Below, one piece after another: positions 30,513-40,589 of a stretch of 40,589 nt of DNA (its first letter is position 1; every line of letters begins with the position of its first letter). The stretch is from positions 1 to 40,589 of the forward strand of contig MU129265.1 in NCBI GenBank assembly GCA_014904985.1, written 5' to 3'. The stretch is from Hydnum rufescens UP504 (taxonomy: Eukaryota; Basidiomycota; Agaricomycetes; Cantharellales; Hydnaceae). The translations under genes were made by a program, and so were the position numbers. Below the pieces are notes generated by a model, which ran no database searches, was not told where the DNA came from, and saw only the letters and a program-made list of their open reading frames with translations.

Positions 30513-31526
30513 TCAATTCTAGTAAATAGTTGAATAATTTTTCTGATGTATATAGGCATGCCAGGAGGCTTTTTATTTTTATTTTTCTGCCCAAAATCCA
30601 GTGGGCACTAAATATTGATCACATGACCTCAATTAGGGGTGTTTCTGAACCGCAGAGACCAGGGGAATCCAAAAAACCACATTTCAAAGCCTCAAAGTCA
30701 CTGGATCAACCTCAGTGAAACTTTCCATCTTTGCCTGTCCACTACTGTATACCACCCTGGTCCACAGAAAAGTCACCCCATGACTTCTGTTGAATTTGAC
30801 ATGGAATGGCTAAGCAGGCAACTCTATAGTGCACACCAGGGAAACCCAGCTTCTGTGACTGTTGGGATGTGACATATGGAGATGCAGTTGATTGCACATA
30901 AAACACCTGTCAAGGGTACCCCACTCAGTTTCAACTTGAATATCTGGCCAACCATTGGGGGCAAAATGAACTTGGACATTTTCCAGATCATGAGGTGGCA
31001 ATTGCTGATCTCAGCAGCAGCAGTGTTTCTTCAAATTTAGAGAGTTTTGCATGTACAAAATTTCAACCAGCATGGCGAATAATATTGGAACCAGAGCTGG
31101 ATTGACCTTGGTATTTCAAGCCCACTATGTAGTCCTCTTCCTCTTTGTTATCAACCTGTTTGTTGTCAATACCTTCATCACCTCCATCATCATCATCACC
31201 TCCATCATCATCATCATCTTCATCATCACCCCATTATCATCATCTTCCCCCCTTGGCATTATGTTTTTCTCCTTTGTTTCTGATTTATGTATGGATTTAT
31301 GTATGTATGTAATGATACATCTAGGATGAATATAGTTGTTCACCTGCTCTACATTTTCCCACCCACCCTTAGAACAATTTCAAGTATGTAGTCAATCTGC
31401 TCTTGGCCCCTGCAGGAGCCTACACAGTATATAAATGAGAATTCCAACCAACCCACTCTTCATTCAGACCTGGAGAAATTATGGCAATTGCCAATATCAA
31501 TTTGTTCTCAGTGTCTTATCTCTTGA
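30513..31526. other. 3' flank of transposase; microsatellite
   Basis: No supported gene. (CATCAT)n and (CACCTC)-interrupted trinucleotide run at 31178-31252. (ATGGATTT/ATGT)n at 31288-31312. TATAAATGAG at 31430. The sequence 30600-30900 has transposon-tail character but no motif. Confidence 0.6.
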
Positions 31527-31880
31527 TACCATGTCTGGAGTTTGATGGCATGTCAAAACTCCAACCATACTACACTGTCTCTATGTAAATCTTGTGGTCT
31601 GGAGTTTGACAGTGCCTTGCACTCCCAACTCTGGCTGCACTCACTTCAACTTTTCCACACATCCATTGTGGTCTGGAGTTTTACAGTGCTTTGCACTCCC
31701 AACTCTGACTACCCTAGTCTCAACTTTTCCACACATCCATCATGGCCTGGAGTTTGACAGTACACTGCATTGTGCTCCCAACTCTGGCTGTGTTAATATC
31801 TGGTTTTCCATCCAGCCATCATGGTTTGGATTTTGACACTGCACCTATTGCACTCCCCTGCTGCTAAAATCCCAAGTTCC
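31527..31880. repeat. tandem repeat, period about 72 bp, 4-5 units
   Basis: Units start near 31527, 31599, 31669, 31740 and 31818. Each follows ATGGTCTGGAGTTTGACAGT, GCACTCCCAACTCTGGCT and CAACTTTTCCACACATCCAT. Unit edges are imperfect, and the first and last units are diverged. Non-coding. Confidence 0.88.
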
Positions 31881-31907
31881 ATAACAACATACTCCTTCAC
31901 ATTCACT

Positions 31908-33285
31908 ATGCCACCAAAAGCACAAAAAATGTATAAGAGAAATAAACAGGTGACAGTGCCAACTGCCAGCCCAGCCTTTTCTAAGGGTAAAATGGCAGAT
32001 ATGGCCAGGCCTTCCACTAAGCCCAGAGCAATGGGGTCATCTGATGTGCCCATGAAAAGTGTAGTTGGTGATATAGTTCAACAGTCAGCAGCTCTTCACA
32101 TGAAATGGAGTGTTGAAATACCACCATGACAGTCAGATGCACCATTGTTGTCAGGGGCCCTCCACCCCCTAATCCAAATCCATGGCAGACATAAATCCTG
32201 CTCACTCACCTGTCAGCTCCCTTGCCAATTCCCCAGTCCACAATACTGTCAATTCTCCAGCCCTCTCTACTGGCAGTTCTCTGGCTCCTTGGAATTCCTT
32301 GTAGTGCTCCTCACAGATCGGATCGGATGCAGATTGGATGGCATCTGTTCAGATTGAGGGCACCCAAGGGGGGGATCCAAATCCGCAGATTGAAATCCAT
32401 CAATCTGCAGATGGAATCCATGGATTTCAATATAAAGGCCATGACCAAGCAAGAAAGGGACAAACTTTTTTTGAGATATCACTGGAGCCTTTCAGCTGGG
32501 CTTCCCCACACTGAAGACATGTGTAACTACTCACAAGCACAATAATGATGTTCAACTGGGACTAAAAATTGACAAAGGGCCTCATACTAGGACCCCCACA
32601 AGCTCTGGGTGAGGGGGGGTGAAACCCACCACATGTCTCTATTACCATAAAGAGTAATTTCCCACATCCTGGAATTAGCCATGTCAACATTTGCATACTA
32701 TATCTCAAGTCTAGGGACTCTAGGCTGCATCAGGGTGCAAGCACACCTATTCTGTATCAGTTACAGGTAATTTAATTGCATTTTTATAATGTTTGAAGCT
32801 GATTTATGATCCAAATCCCTGCCTGTGGCCAAGATCTGCAGATCTGGATGATCTGCAGATTTTTGTCAGATTACCATCCTTGGATGGAGGCCTGCCCAAT
32901 GGGGGATCCAGATCTGAGCCCATCCAAGGATCTGTGGATTGGATCTGCAGAGATCCAATCTGTGAGGAGCCCTAATTCCTTGGGCTCTCCTCACAGTTCC
33001 CCAGCTTCCCCTGGCAATTCTCCATACCACTCTTCACTCCAGTTGCATTTGCCCCACTTGCATTTGCCCCTTTCCTTTATTTTGATGAACCAGATTTTGA
33101 TTTCCACACTCCCACTCAAGACCATAGGGGTGATACTCCCCTGTTCCTTGATGATGGGGAAGGAAGTGAGGATGAGATTGACCACAGTCTTGAGAATGGT
33201 GGAGGCATTGATAGTGGTGATGAGGTCCTGGCCAAATATCTTGGAGGCCCCTTTACTGAGCAACAAATTGCTGAGATTAGGGAGA
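31908..33285 (+). pseudogene. transposon-like ORF fragment split by a MITE and cut by an LTR element
   Basis: Starts MPPKAQKMYKRNKQVTVPTA (ATG 31908). It is stopped by TGA at 32127-32129 (EIPP-stop-QSDAP). It resumes in another frame as MADINPAHSPVSSLANSPV...LAPWNSL up to the MITE insertion at 32303. After the MITE it reads GSPHSSPASPGNSPYHSSLQ, then, after a frame change, YFDEPDFDFHTPTQDHRGDT, EGSEDEIDHSLENGG and KYLGGPFTEQQIAEIRE. It ends abruptly at about 33285, where similarity to the LTR element's leader begins. A basic N-terminus, a Ser/Pro linker and an acidic block are typical of the N-terminal parts of fungal transposase genes, but the catalytic part is missing. Family not identified. 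Confidence 0.45.
32304..32972. mobile_element. 669-bp MITE with TA target-site duplication
   Basis: Terminal inverted repeats G(T/G)GCTCCTCACAGAT(C/T)GGATC at 32304 and (complement) 32972, flanked on both sides by TA. This is the insertion signature of Tc1/mariner-type elements. The interior has no transposase but many palindromic AGATCTGCAGATC and CAATCTGCAGATTG-like motifs clustered within about 150 bp of each end. It interrupts the ORF at 31908-33285. The flanks on both sides carry ATTCCTTG. Confidence 0.78.
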
Positions 33286-33360
33286 CAGAGGGTAGATTGG
33301 GAGTTGTGAGATGTAGAGGGTGAAGTTGGTTCGACCGCCTCGTCAGCTAGAGGGAACCAA
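33281..33360 (-). mobile_element. leader/primer-site stub of LTR element, copy 2
   Basis: Homologous to 20961-21042: TGGTTCCCTCTAGC beside the LTR end, then GACGAGGCGGTCGAACCAAC and the start of the leader/gag frame (VEPTSPSTSHNSQSTLC). Similarity stops at about 33281-33285, so only about 80 bp of internal sequence remains. Confidence 0.75.
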
Positions 33361-33941
33361 TGTAATATCATGTTATTCGACTTCGAATATATGCGGGAGT
33401 TGTCATTAGATGAGGTGGAGTTGACATTCCTGTAAACAGAAGGAAGAGATAAATCCTCCCGCTCTATGCACTGGCTTCAAGTGGACGGGCCATGCATGAG
33501 GCTAAGCACTGGCTTCACCTCATATGTGGGAGAAGCGGAGGGAGGGGGGGAAGGAATGAGGGAGGTGTGGTAGTAGCTGGTGAAAGGGCCAGACTACTAT
33601 CTAAGGGGCAAAGGGATGATCAGCTGATAAAGTAGGGATAGGGAGCTTACTTAGTAGAGTCGCGCTCGTACGTGACTCTCCCTTATCCTTCTTAACACTG
33701 TGCTCTGTGGCGACAGTTCGGGTAGCTTCGCCAAGTGAGTCATAACATGACTAGGTCGCATGGCTGCATAGTTTCATGGGTCTCGTGAGAGTGAAGGAGT
33801 CCGGGCAAAAAGATGGATTTGATTCCGCTGCATCAGTGACTTAGAATCATCGTGGCCATGCTATTATGTAATAGTACAGAGGACAGGATGAACGGGGAAA
33901 TAACCATTATGTACATATGGAACCTTGAGTACTATATTACA
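33361..33941 (-). mobile_element. LTR (581 bp), copy 2, interrupting a LINE
   Basis: Same ends as copy 1: minus strand TGTAATATAG at 33941 and ATATTACA at 33361. Identity with 21043-21621 is about 88-90%, and the differences are mainly CG versus TG or CA. The LINE reverse transcriptase frame enters from the right and stops at its edge, so the element inserted into, or recombined with, the LINE. Confidence 0.85.
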
Positions 33942-36900
33942 ATAATTGGTGCACCCAGGTCTTCAGTTGGTATGACAACCAGTGGGGCCACCTCATATCT
34001 TGTGCACCAGCTGTAGTGCTGAAGTTCACACTTGATTTCATCCATAGATAGCCCTCGAGATTTTAGCCACCAATGGGCAGCATCAAATCCTTTTGCCAAG
34101 AGTTTGACATTAGTACTCAGCTTAAGCGAGGCAACTGCCAGTCTTCCATCATCAACATAGAGGGTCATTACAAGCTTGGTACACCTGTTCCTCTTTATTT
34201 CCCATTTTAGTGAGACCCCCAGCTGGTCACCAGATACTGCATTCTGGATGAGCGTCGCCATAGGGGCCATGAAGATTTCTGCCAGGACTGGTGAGACACA
34301 AGACCCCTGGGGGATCCCTGTCTCTGTCACTCACAGACTGTCTTGTTTGCCATCAAGACAGATAGAACTCAGTCGGTGGCTCAGGAAGGAAGGCATCCAC
34401 TTTATTAGTGGAAGCGGGAGGTGGATCTCCCTCATTGTTGACAGTAGCAGTGGATGTGAGACAAAGTCAAAGAACCCAGTGATGTCAAATGTGACTGCCA
34501 ACATTACCAGTCCTACATTGTGAGCAGCTTCTATGTCATGCACTGCTGCCAGAGCAGCATCCTCAGCTGAGCATCCTGGGACACCCCAAATTGGTCAGTG
34601 GGCAGGAGCTCATGGCTCAGAACCAGGTGCACCATTCAGCAGGCAGCTATACACTCTATAGCCTTCCCTAGAACTTCCAGCAGTTGGATTAGTCTGTATG
34701 AACATGGTTTTGCATACAAGTCTTTATTAGGTTTCCTCAGTGCAATCACAATTGAGGTGTGAAATGGCTTTGGGTGGTGGCCAATTTCAATTGAGAGGGC
34801 GCAGATGAGAAATAGTTCATTGGCAGCTGTCGCCCATGCCCATTGGTATGCTCTACCTGTCATTTCACTGATTCCTGGCATGTTTAGTGGCACTGCCATA
34901 AATATTGAGTCACAGACCTCATGTCTAGTCACCTTCATCCATGCAATGTCATCCGCTCATTCATCCATCTCTGGGTAGCATGCCTCAGGCAGTACTGGTG
35001 GAGTTGGGAATAGAGCCATTCTTAGGGCATTGCACTTATCTTCATGGCTAACCACAGCCTCCACCCCTTCACCCTGGTAAATTGAGGGAGACATGAGTTG
35101 GTGTGTCCTGCGAGTCCACTTGGCAAATGAATAGATTGTCTGTGGAGTAGCTTGTTCAACAAGTGTGTTATAATAACTCAGCTTGGTCTTTTTATAGCGA
35201 TGTCTGAACACTGCCTGGAGATGTGTGACATCATTCTTCATGTCCATGGTCACCTCCCAGTTTGCTGCTAGAGTGTCCCTGATTAGTGACCTTGCTGCTG
35301 AGACTGCATTCAGAATGGTGGTCAGCTCAGGCATCCACCATGGTTTTGCTCATGGTGATGGGCAGCAGATTGGGACTGCTGCCTTCACAGCCTTTTGCAT
35401 TGCATTCTGGAGGTATTCAGTAGTGCAGTCAAGTGCCAATGGACTTACAGCATTAATTCCATGGGCTGACAGGGGACCAAAGACCTCATCATATTTGTCT
35501 TCATTATCGTGTAATGAGCTGTGGAGTGTTGCCATGAATGTCTGTTTGTCCACATGTTTCCAATTGTACTTAGCTTCGGACAGGTTAAGTATTTCGTCAC
35601 CAGCATTCTTGATAGTGAAGAATATAGCATAGTGATCTGAGTCAGCATTTGAGTCCTTCTCCACTGACCATTCGGTTAGGGCGTGGGTCTCATCAGCTCT
35701 CTCATTTGTGAAGGTTAGATCAAGGTGGAGAGAGGAACTCAGCACTCTTTGATTGCCATGTCATCAGGTTATGTGGATTATGCAGTGTGAAGTTGTTCTC
35801 ATGTAGCCATGATACCATATCATTTGCTCATTGGTCCCCATTTCCATCCATTTTGCAGCATATTGGGTGGTGGAGGTTCCAGTCCCCTGTCAAGATCGTA
35901 GCTGTGTCAATGTCAAAGATAATTTCATGCAAATGGTCAACTGAGAATCCATCCTCTTCTGCAGCTGCCAATTGGTTGTAAATATTGACCAGTCACATCA
36001 TTGGTTGGTTAGCTCCTTGACACTTGACATCAAGGACCTGGATATCCAAATAGTCAATTATATCTGTACAGGATACTACATCAAGTCTGGCCTCCACACA
36101 GATGTATGCCATGACCCTTGGGCGATGGTCTTCAGGGATGGATGACAACAGCATTATGGGTTGCCAGCCTTGCATACTTACTGCCCCCCAGACATCCTCA
36201 GCACTCATTATGCTTCCATACCATGGTTCTTGGAAGAGGACTATGTCAAAGTCATGCTCATGGGTTGATGCTATGTTGAGGGCTGTGTGACAGATCTGGT
36301 TGCTGTGGGCAGTGTTCAGGCAATACACATTGATGAGGGGGCTCTTCAGCGGTGACTCAATTGATGGCATGGGGGAGTGGGGAGGTGCCATTCTCAGGCA
36401 CCCTCAGATTAGCATCTACAAGTTTGGGTTTTGATGAATAATAGTTAGCTTCTGGCCGTTTCCCTTTGTGGGCTGATGAAGTGGGGTACACTGCCTCATC
36501 AGTATTCATATGGTCATCACATGCATGATCACCCTTGTCCTGGTTTTCTTGTCATCTAGAGTCTGCCTCAGCCAGCAGAGCCCAGCATGCCTTCCTAAGT
36601 TTGAAGTCTTCATGGTCCTTCTTGTTTTCAATGTCTCTTTTCGATTCAGCTGTACTGGCTGAAGGGGACTGCATTGGATCTGTAGGGTCCTTTACCTCAG
36701 TTTCATTAGCTTTGGCATTTTTCTTATGGTTTGTAGGTTTGCCACCCCCTGATGGTGCAACACCGCCCAGGGCCTTCTGTTTACCTAAGTGCTTGGTGCA
36801 TGCATTGCACATTTTGGACCTAGCTTCATGGTCACCTGCACAGTTAACACACTTTCTGGGCCCTTCTGTGGGGTGATTGTCAGTTGAGTGGTCTGTGCTC

Positions 36901-38320
36901 ATGCAGACATTACACATTGCTCCTGTTCGGCATGCATCTGTGCGGTGGTCAATGGAGCTGCATAGGTTGCAGTAGTAAACTTGCAGGTATTCAATGTAAT
37001 GAGATGTCCGGCATGACATGCTGAACAGGTAGAGTACCCCCTGGTTTCTAAACTTAGATGCGTCTTTGTCCGATGCAAAGCTGAAGGAGATTGATGTGCT
37101 GGATTGAAGTGCGAGGACTGACTCATAACCAAGCCAGGATGGCTGGCCATGTGCCACAAGGTCCTTGAACCCAGCCCATTTGTCAGCAAGCTCTTCCGTT
37201 ACCTGTTGTATTGTAACATGTTGGCCATCAATGTGTGTTGGGACATGGTCGAGTTTTACCCTGTGGTAACATGGTCAGGGTGGGCTTTAAATTGGTTTGG
37301 GCTAATAAGAGAAGCAATTAGAGCATAGTAGTCTTTCATATCCTCTGCTGTTGTATGTTCACCAGTAATGATGATCGTGTTCCCATTGAGGAAATATTGG
37401 ATTGCATCAATGTGGTCTTCTTGGTGGGCGTTCACATGTGCTAGGGCATCGTTAATTTTCAAGACAGCCATGCAGCCTACTTCTCATTTTTCAGGCTCAA
37501 TCTTGGGGAAGAATTCAATGAGGAGGCAATTATTGTGATTTCGTTGAGAGGGGTTTGATGGAGGGGTGACAGCCTTCTTCTTTGGGGTCAGCTTGATTGG
37601 GAGTGGGTTACTTGAGCACTTCATAGTGGCTGACCATGGGGCTGGGGCATGGATGGATGCCAAGCGGTCATCCTGTGGTGCATTGTTGGTTCTGCCTGCA
37701 TGTGGGTTATCTGGGAGCACCTGGGGCAGTTTAGAATCTAGGATATGGGTGAGCACAGTGATGGAGTCAGCATTTTGGGCCAGAGCCGATGCCTGTTCTG
37801 CATTTGTATGGTGTAGCACCAGCATCATGGGGTCTTCAGGATGGTTGTCAGGCATCAGATCCAAGTCTTCTACAAATCCCATGTATATGGCAAGTTCACA
37901 TGTGATCTTCCTCAATGGGTATGTGAGTTTGTCCAAGTGTGGGTCTTCCTCTCTCATGGTGGAGTCTATTTCTCAAATAACATCAAAAGCATGGGTCAGT
38001 TTCCTAACAGCATACTCAATTTGTTCCAGAGTTGGGTCCTTTTCTTCAATTGTCATGTCCGCTGCCACATCGGCCTGTTCACTGGCCACTTCAGATTGTT
38101 GCCTAATCGAGTTTGCTGACTGCAATGCATGGGCTTGGGTCAACAGTGGGGTCATACCACAATTCCTCACAGATAGACAGTCCCATGAGTTGGTCAGGTA
38201 TGGTGTGTCACAGTGGTCTTGCTTTGAAGCTACCATTCTTCCCCGAGGGTTGAGTCTAACAGTGCCTTCAACAACAGGGGACTTAAAACGACCCAGGCTG
38301 GGCTCATTTTGTGTGGACAT
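33942..38320 (-). pseudogene. LINE (non-LTR retrotransposon): gag-like ORF1, AP-endonuclease, reverse transcriptase; 3' truncated
   Basis: ORF1 starts MSTQNEPSLGRF (38320) and carries three Cys/His knuckles: CNLCSSIDHRTDAC, CNVCMSTDHSTDNH and CVNCAGDHEARSKMC (about 36790-36990). ORF2 (ATG 36391) has an AP-type endonuclease with LFQEPW, TGDWNLHHP (about 35900) and SDHYAIFF (about 35630). The reverse transcriptase has IVIALRKPNK, SAEDAAL, FDITGFFDFVSH (about 34470), GIPQGSCVSP (about 34310) and LYVDDG (about 34160). It ends at the LTR, losing the rest of RT and any RNase H. Nonsense codons, all TGA: 37973, 37484, 36552, 35993, 35828, 35350, 34957, 34636 and 34331. Frameshifts occur near 37255, 35790 and 34600. 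Dead copy. Confidence 0.92.
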
Positions 38321-38454
38321 ATCAGACGGGGCCCTTTTTTAGGGTTGGGGTATGGGATGTGATGGGGGATGTGTGGAACTCATTTCAATCTTTCGATTTT
38401 ACTTTTACTATGCACATGATGTGGTGGTGAGTTGTGCCAATGTAGTCTGGCTGT
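38321..38454. other. LINE 5' flank
   Basis: Short G-rich stretch (GGGTTGGGGTATGGGATGTGATGGGGG) followed by unrelated sequence. It may contain the LINE 5' UTR. The exact 5' end is not defined. Confidence 0.3.
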
Positions 38455-39417
38455 GCCACATGGTCAGTGACCTCATGCTCCAAGCATTCCACATGCTCAG
38501 CAAATTGGTGACATCACCCCTCTATGATTTCTTTTGTTCTCTTTATGAATGACATCACTATGACATCATCTATGGATGACTCAGCTATGACTGCATTATG
38601 ACATCATTTTGTTATTTCTCTTTTGTTCTACTCCACTATGATCTCATAGTTTTATTACTCTTTTGTTCTTGCTCCATGCACAGCCACCTCCAGAAAGGTA
38701 TAAAAGCTGGTAGATTTCCTGTATCCCCCCATGATCTCCTCTCTGGAAATCATCACTGTCAACCACTGTCAACTTTTCTGCTTGCCTCCAAAGAACAGTC
38801 TATCTATAAGCCATCTGGAGCTAAGTCATCTTCAAGGTTGTTGAGACAAAACCACTGGAAGCCCTCTACACAAATCACTAAAGGCAAGGGTAGTTGCAGG
38901 ACCTAAGGTTAGAGTTGCTGGACATCCAAGGAAAAGTAAGCATAACAAAATACAAATCAGGTTTTGAAGAAAGAAGGAAGAAACATACTAACAAGACTAA
39001 CCAAGCACTGACCAGTCTGTAACCCACAGATATCTGCATTTTGACCAGGAGAACATAAACAAGAATACACAAATATCAGTAAATGAACCAACACAACATG
39101 AACAATGTATAAGCCTTTCTACAAGCATCCCCTATGTATAAGCCTTTCCACAAGCATCCTACACAACATATAAGCCTTTCCACAAGCATCCCACACAACA
39201 TATAAGCCTTCCTACAAGCATCCCAGACAATATATCATTGACTACTGCTAGTCCATATCCCATCCTACACTGAACACCATACACATCTTGCAGAGTGTGA
39301 TCAACCATTGAAGCAAACCAACCCAATGAATAACAACAGAAATACAGTCTCCCATCTACACACTGGCTGAACCAGATTTTGATTTGACAGTCATTGGAGC
39401 TCCCAACCCTTCTTCTA
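38455..39417 (+). repeat. 0.9-kb promoter-bearing repeat, copy 2
   Basis: Second copy of 26707-27583, with about 100-150 bp of extra ATGACATCA-rich sequence at 38545-38685. It has GTATAAAAG at 38698-38706, four GTATAAGCCTTTC phrases at about 39102-39230, and the end CCCTTCTTCTA at 39417. It abuts the copia pol fragment, which suggests it inserted into the copia element or is part of a composite. Confidence 0.85.
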
Positions 39418-39423
39418 TACCAG

Positions 39424-40045
39424 ATATCACCTTTGCACTGTGCACCCTAATCAACACTCATCAACTCCTGGATCTTTGCACCTCCTGGCTCTTAAATGAT
39501 TTTACCACTACCTGCTGGCCACAAAGGACAACCAGCTGGTATTCAGTGGAAGTACCAAAGAAAAGGAGCTTATCAGGTATGTAGACTCAGACTGGGCCTC
39601 TGATCCCATAGACCACAAGTCTGTCACTAGATACATCTTCCTACTTTATGGCTCTGCTATCAGTTGGGCCTCAAAGAAGCAACCCACAGTGGCACTCTCC
39701 AGCACTGAAGGAGAGTACATGGCAGCTGCGCAAAGTACATGCAAGGCTGTGTGGCTGCATCAACTACTTGCCAACATAGGTTATGATATATCCACACCTA
39801 CTGTCTTATGGATTGACAACCAATCAGCAATCACTATCACCTGAAACCCTACCTTCCATGCCAGATCCAAACATATTGAAGTCCATCACCACTTTGTCTG
39901 AGAGAAACTTGCAGATAACATAATCAATCTCACATATGTCCCAACAGACAATCAGATCATGGATGTCCTTACAAAGGGACTTCCCCTAGTCAAACTCGAG
40001 AAGTTTTGTGTGGCCATGGGAATCTCTGCCCCTGCATCCAGCTGA
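39424..40045 (+). pseudogene. Ty1/copia polyprotein, RT tail and RNase H
   Basis: C-terminal end of a copia polyprotein. RPDI-like PDITFALCTLI, then after a frameshift near 39460 HLLALK-stop-FYHYLLA. The RNase H domain follows with its acidic residues: YVDSDWASDP (Asp), ALSSTEGEYMAA (Glu) and LWIDNQSAI (Asp). The family terminus is HARSKHIEVHHHFV, YVPTDNQIMDVLTKGLP and LEKFCVAMGI, then stop 40043-40045. Internal stops are TGA at 39497, 39842 and 39899, each where Arg is expected (LK-R-F, T-R-N, V-R-E). Gag, protease, integrase and most of RT are missing upstream, replaced by the repeat at 38455-39417. Confidence 0.92.
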
Positions 40046-40052
40046 GTGGGTG

Positions 40053-40500
40053 TGTTGGAGTGCAGCTGGATATGGTATAACAACCTGATGACTTCATCAG
40101 TGTTGATCACCCATTCATTTATTGTTTCTGCCTACTATTATTGATACCTGGCATTGCTGATTACTTATATATTAGTATATGAGCATTCTGTGCTCCCTCA
40201 GTTCTTTTATCAGAGACTGAGGTTAGCTCTTTTCTATTCTCTCTTCAATAGTATAGTACCTTACCAGAACCTGCTGTAGTTCTGTCATTCTAGGTACTTT
40301 ATCCCAATATCAGTTCTTTTATCAGAGACTGAGTTCTGTTGTTCTAGTATATATATGAGTACTCCACCAATATGAATAAACTACATTTCCTCTGGGTGTA
40401 CTTTCTTCCCTACTTTAGGGGGTGAAACTCCCTCTCTTTAGCAGGCTCCAGGGCTGGACTTTGTGTGCTGCCTGGTTGCCATGTTGCTCCACCAAAAAAG
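40053..40500 (+). mobile_element. 3' LTR of the copia element (right end uncertain)
   Basis: Begins TGTTGGAGTGCAGC 7 bp after the pol stop, preceded by the purine-rich GCTGAGTGGG, as expected for a polypurine tract. It contains two copies of TCAGTTCTTTTATCAGAGAC (40198 and 40309), a TATATATATGAG and an AATAAA signal near 40375. The right boundary is not clear. A poly-A tract at 40493-40515 follows CTCCACC and could mark the end or a neighbouring element's tail. Confidence 0.6.
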
Positions 40501-40589
40501 AAAAAAAAAAAAAAAGAATAGAGATTCTGACAGTCTCATACTAATAAGTTAAGGTAAGAAAAGAAAAAGAAATGAGGGCCAGTACCGAA

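Noticed and set aside
31051..31329. 92-codon ORF with hydrophobic Ile/Phe runs
   Set aside because: Driven by the CAT/ATC microsatellite; no supporting motif.
37566..38342. 258-codon plus-strand ORF
   Set aside because: Antisense to the LINE ORF1, which has zinc knuckles in the expected place; no domain in the plus frame.
640..40045. TGA as a reassigned sense codon
   Set aside because: Not known for nuclear genes of basidiomycetes, and TGA replaces Arg together with general TG/CA excess, so CGA-to-TGA decay is simpler. The three host genes do not use TGA as stop, so this window alone cannot exclude it formally.

Overview
This is a fungal window, most likely from an Agaricomycete (Basidiomycota). 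Introns are very short (about 51-77 bp). The three host genes encode eukaryotic proteins. The rest is packed with fungal transposable elements: KDZ-type and DDE transposases, non-LTR, Ty3-like and copia elements. A Boletales-like host is only my impression from the style of the elements. The window has a run of 25 N at 18938-18962.

Layout. (1) 1-1490: decayed tail of a LINE (RNase H region). (2) 2544-6020: the only convincing host genes. These are the 26S proteasome ATPase RPT3 (minus, 8 exons) and, head to head across 101 bp, the transcription elongation factor ELF1/ELOF1 (plus, 3 exons), followed by a TXNL1-like PITH-domain gene (plus). (3) 6021-8226: a GTCTA-rich repeat block with a 905-bp direct duplication, ending in a decamer palindromic satellite. 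(4) 8755-12695: a 3.9-kb unidentified minus-strand reading frame broken by seven TGA codons. (5) 13020-17430: a field of two recurrent hairpins. It contains six tandem units of about 260 bp that look like exon plus hairpin-bearing intron, a KDZ transposase tail, and a palindrome with 326-bp arms and a 2-nt spacer. (6) 18963-21621: 5' part of an LTR retrotransposon (LTR, leader, gag), with an oppositely oriented gag piece beside the gap. (7) 21622-27583: CpG-poor repeats and unidentified broken frames. (8) 27940-30512: DDE transposase gene with three introns and three premature stops. (9) 30513-33360: tandem repeats and a transposon-like ORF split by a 669-bp MITE with TA duplications. (10) 33361-38320: a second copy of the LTR, truncating a LINE whose endonuclease and reverse transcriptase motifs are still readable. 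(11) 38455-40589: second copy of a 0.9-kb promoter-bearing repeat, then the end of a copia element and its LTR.

The theme linking the window is mutational. In my hand count, about 30 of 31 premature stops in recognisable transposon frames are TGA, mostly where the frame expects Arg (CGA). Repeat copies differ at TG/CA pairs as expected from decay of ancestral CG. This points to cytosine methylation and deamination of transposons, while the host genes remain CpG-rich. The most unusual structural signal is the hairpin-intron module, present in tandem on one strand and again, singly, on the other strand beside the giant palindrome.
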